Program-made: the position numbers and the translations under genes
Notes under the pieces: model-generated
Told to the model about the DNA's origin: nothing
Seen by the model: only the letters and a program-made list of their open reading frames with translations
Database searches by the model: none
Source of the DNA: Deltaproteobacteria bacterium
GTDB lineage: Bacteria > Desulfobacterota > Desulfobaccia > Desulfobaccales > 0-14-0-80-60-11
Direction of reading: 5' to 3'
NCBI GenBank assembly: GCA_030018495.1
Contig: JASEFS010000010.1
Location: forward strand, 1-64,000
Length of the DNA stretch: 64,000 nt
Shown here: piece after piece, positions 62,897 to 64,000 of the stretch
Layout: every line of letters starts with the position of its first letter
How positions within the stretch are numbered: the stretch's first letter is position 1

Positions 62897-63034
62897 TTGA
62901 CAGACGCAAGGGCAGAGGATAAACAAAAAACATCGCGGAGATGAACTCCGCCTTTGCAAGCTCATTACGTTCGAATCAAACGGAGCCACGAAGGCCAGGA
63001 CGCCGGCAGGCGGACGGTATCGTGGTTTTTTTTT
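62897..63034 (+). promoter_or_regulatory. Leader with promoter, switching hairpins and terminator upstream of cbiM
   Basis: TTGACA (62897-62902) is spaced 17 nt from TAAACA (62920-62925). Beyond it GCGGAG-ATGAA-CTCCGC (62935-62951) forms a hairpin whose 3' arm CTCCG can alternatively pair with CGGAG (62981-62985). Next, CCACGA (62986-62991) pairs with TCGTGG (63020-63025) before nine Ts (63026-63034): an intrinsic terminator 25 nt before the cbiM start. This is the layout of a metal- or cobalamin-sensing riboswitch or attenuator. GCCAGGACGCC (62994-63004) resembles part of a B12 box, but other cobalamin riboswitch landmarks are missing. Confidence 0.5.
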
Positions 63035-63058
63035 ATTAAGAGCAGAGGAGGGGCTGGA

Positions 63059-63691
63059 ATGCATATTGCCGACGGCGTCCTGCCGCTCGCCAGCATCGCG
63101 GCCGGCTGGGTCGGCACCGGCGTGGTGGCCGGGCTTACTCTGCGAAAAGCGCCGTTTGAAGCCCTGCCCAAAGCCGCAGTGATGACTTCCGGTTTTTTCG
63201 TGGCCTCCCTGGTGCATGTTCCCCTGGGACCCACCAGCATCCACCTGACTTTGAACGGGCTGGTGGGCATCGTCCTGGGCCCCCTGGCCTTTCCGGCCAT
63301 CCTGGTGGGGCTGATCCTCCAGTCCCTGCTGTTTCAACACGGCGGCTTATTGACCATCGGGGCCAACACCTTGATGCTGGGCCTGCCGGCGTTGGCGGCT
63401 TATAAAATATATGCCTTGGTCAGCAGGCGCAATTTCAGTCATCGGGAGGCCGTGGCCGGCTTTCTGGCCGGGTCCCTGGCCATTTTTTTCTCGGGCCTCC
63501 TGCTGGCCCTGTGGCTCATGACCGCGGGGCGGGAATTCCTTACCATAGCGCGGTTGGCGCTGGCCTCCTGTCTGCCTCTGATGGTGGTGGAGGGACTGGT
63601 GTGCGCCGCCGCGGCGGCCTTCCTCGCCAAGGTCAAGCCGGAAATTTTGTGGAGAAAGACGCATGCGGTTGACGAGAGCGTTTTACCTTAG
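63059..63691 (+). CDS. cbiM: CbiM-type cobalt/nickel ECF transporter S-component
   Basis: 210 residues. N-terminal metal-binding MHIADGVLP (the free N-terminal Met-His-x-His/Ala signature of CbiM/NikM) followed by about six transmembrane segments; VMTSGFFVASLVHVPLGPTSIHLTLNGLVGI and LMLGLPALAAYKIY are family-typical. ATG 63059 follows GGAGGGG; the frame upstream crosses the terminator. It imports Co2+ (for cobalamin, needed by corrinoid methyl transfer) or Ni2+ with CbiQ/CbiO partners that presumably lie beyond the window. Confidence 0.9.
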   Translation: MHIADGVLPLASIAAGWVGTGVVAGLTLRKAPFEALPKAAVMTSGFFVASLVHVPLGPTSIHLTLNGLVGIVLGPLAFPAILVGLILQSLLFQHGGLLTIGANTLMLGLPALAAYKIYALVSRRNFSHREAVAGFLAGSLAIFFSGLLLALWLMTAGREFLTIARLALASCLPLMVVEGLVCAAAAAFLAKVKPEILWRKTHAVDESVLP

Positions 63692-64000
63692 CCTTTGGGC
63701 GTTGCTGATCTCCGGTCTGTTGACCAGCGGCGCGATGGCGCACAAACTCCTGGTGGCCGCGGTGGTGGAAGGGAAAAATGACCTGAAGGTTCAGGCTTTT
63801 TTCCCGGACGGCAGTCCGGCCCAGGAAATTCCCGTGACCGTTGCCCCTGCGGACGGTTCGCCGCCCCTCAACGCGCAAACGGACACCCAGGGCAATTGCC
63901 GCTTCTCCGGCCTCAAGCCGGGGGCCTATCGGGTGGAAGCCGGCGATCCCCTGGGTCATCGGGGGGAAACGAAAATCGTCGTTCAAGGAGCTGCCGCGGC
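63663..64000 (+). CDS. Periplasmic CbiL/NikL-like protein, 3' end cut by window
   Basis: ATG 63663 overlaps the cbiM end by 29 nt. At least 112 codons: signal peptide (FYLSLWALLISGLLTSGAMA) and then an Ig-like/carboxypeptidase-regulatory-like domain (HKLLVAAVVEGKNDLKVQAFF, FSGLKPGAYRVEAG). The mature His-Lys N-terminus resembles CbiL/NikL-type accessory proteins found beside cbiM. Incomplete at the right edge. Confidence 0.8.
   Translation, partial: MRLTRAFYLSLWALLISGLLTSGAMAHKLLVAAVVEGKNDLKVQAFFPDGSPAQEIPVTVAPADGSPPLNAQTDTQGNCRFSGLKPGAYRVEAGDPLGHRGETKIVVQGAAA

Noticed and set aside
62840-63058. Complete cobalamin riboswitch upstream of cbiM
   Set aside because: A partial B12-box-like GCCAGGACGCC exists, but the other conserved cobalamin riboswitch blocks could not be found, so only a generic regulatory leader is reported.

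Overview
The window is GC-rich bacterial DNA. Gene content points to an anaerobic Desulfobacterota (a Desulfobacca/Syntrophobacter-like 'deltaproteobacterium'). It has an archaeal-type ADH-synthase entry to the shikimate pathway, a cluster-III-like nif operon with nifI1/nifI2 between nifH and nifD, a methylene-THF reductase/heterodisulfide-reductase (MetFV-HdrA-MvhD) module that contains a selenoprotein, a Gram-negative LPS/lipid A operon, and PAS-rich two-component regulators. No rRNA gene is present, so taxonomy is inferred.

Layout. 360-7900 (+): an aromatic-amino-acid operon (ADH synthase, DHQ synthase II, chorismate mutase/prephenate dehydratase, aroD, aroE, aroA, MFS transporter). It is preceded by a 27-residue leader ORF packed with Trp, Phe and Tyr codons, then mutually exclusive antiterminator and terminator hairpins: a classical ribosome-stalling attenuator. 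8005-8081: initiator tRNA-Met with its own promoter and terminator. 8125-11490: a broken defence locus (DrmD-like helicase interrupted by an amber codon, and a truncated DNA methyltransferase). 11947-21658 (+): nif operon behind a sigma-54 promoter (nifH, two tiny ORFs, nifI1, nifI2, nifD, nifK, 2Fe-2S ferredoxin, nifE, nifN, tiny membrane ORF, nifB). 21713-22385: wrecked modB and modA and a tyrosine-recombinase tail abutting tRNA-Pro (22423-22500, -). The interval between the two tRNAs looks like an accessory island whose mobile and defence parts are decaying while nif stays intact.

22552-33782: housekeeping genes (rdgB, rph, mutL, miaA, pgsA, an amidohydrolase, a lytic transglycosylase, yedF, an enoyl-CoA hydratase). 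33947-40905 (-): sigma-54 response regulator, hybrid kinase, large PAS kinase, an ACT-only protein and a CheY-like receiver. 41006-48460 (-): second metF-like gene, a 1479-residue HdrA containing an embedded NfnB/GltD-like module, selenocysteine MvhD, metV and metF, probably one electron-bifurcating or electron-confurcating methylene-THF reductase complex. 49362-62785 (-): periplasmic protease, then LPS genes (MDR dehydrogenase, GT4, PPOX, GT9, lpxA, GT2, Trm112, heptosyltransferase, gmhB, an lpxK-waaF fusion, msbA). 63059-64000 (+): cbiM and the start of a periplasmic cobalt/nickel-uptake partner behind a terminator-containing leader.

Many intergenic regions carry short tandem repeats with a strict 7-bp period but a different unit at each locus. 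Some touch start or stop codons or have become coding. The most noteworthy items are the pan-aromatic attenuator, the Sec-MvhD/three-module HdrA/MetFV cluster, the LpxK-WaaF fusion through former intergenic sequence, the heptamer repeat family, and the unreported-looking small ORFs in the nif operon.
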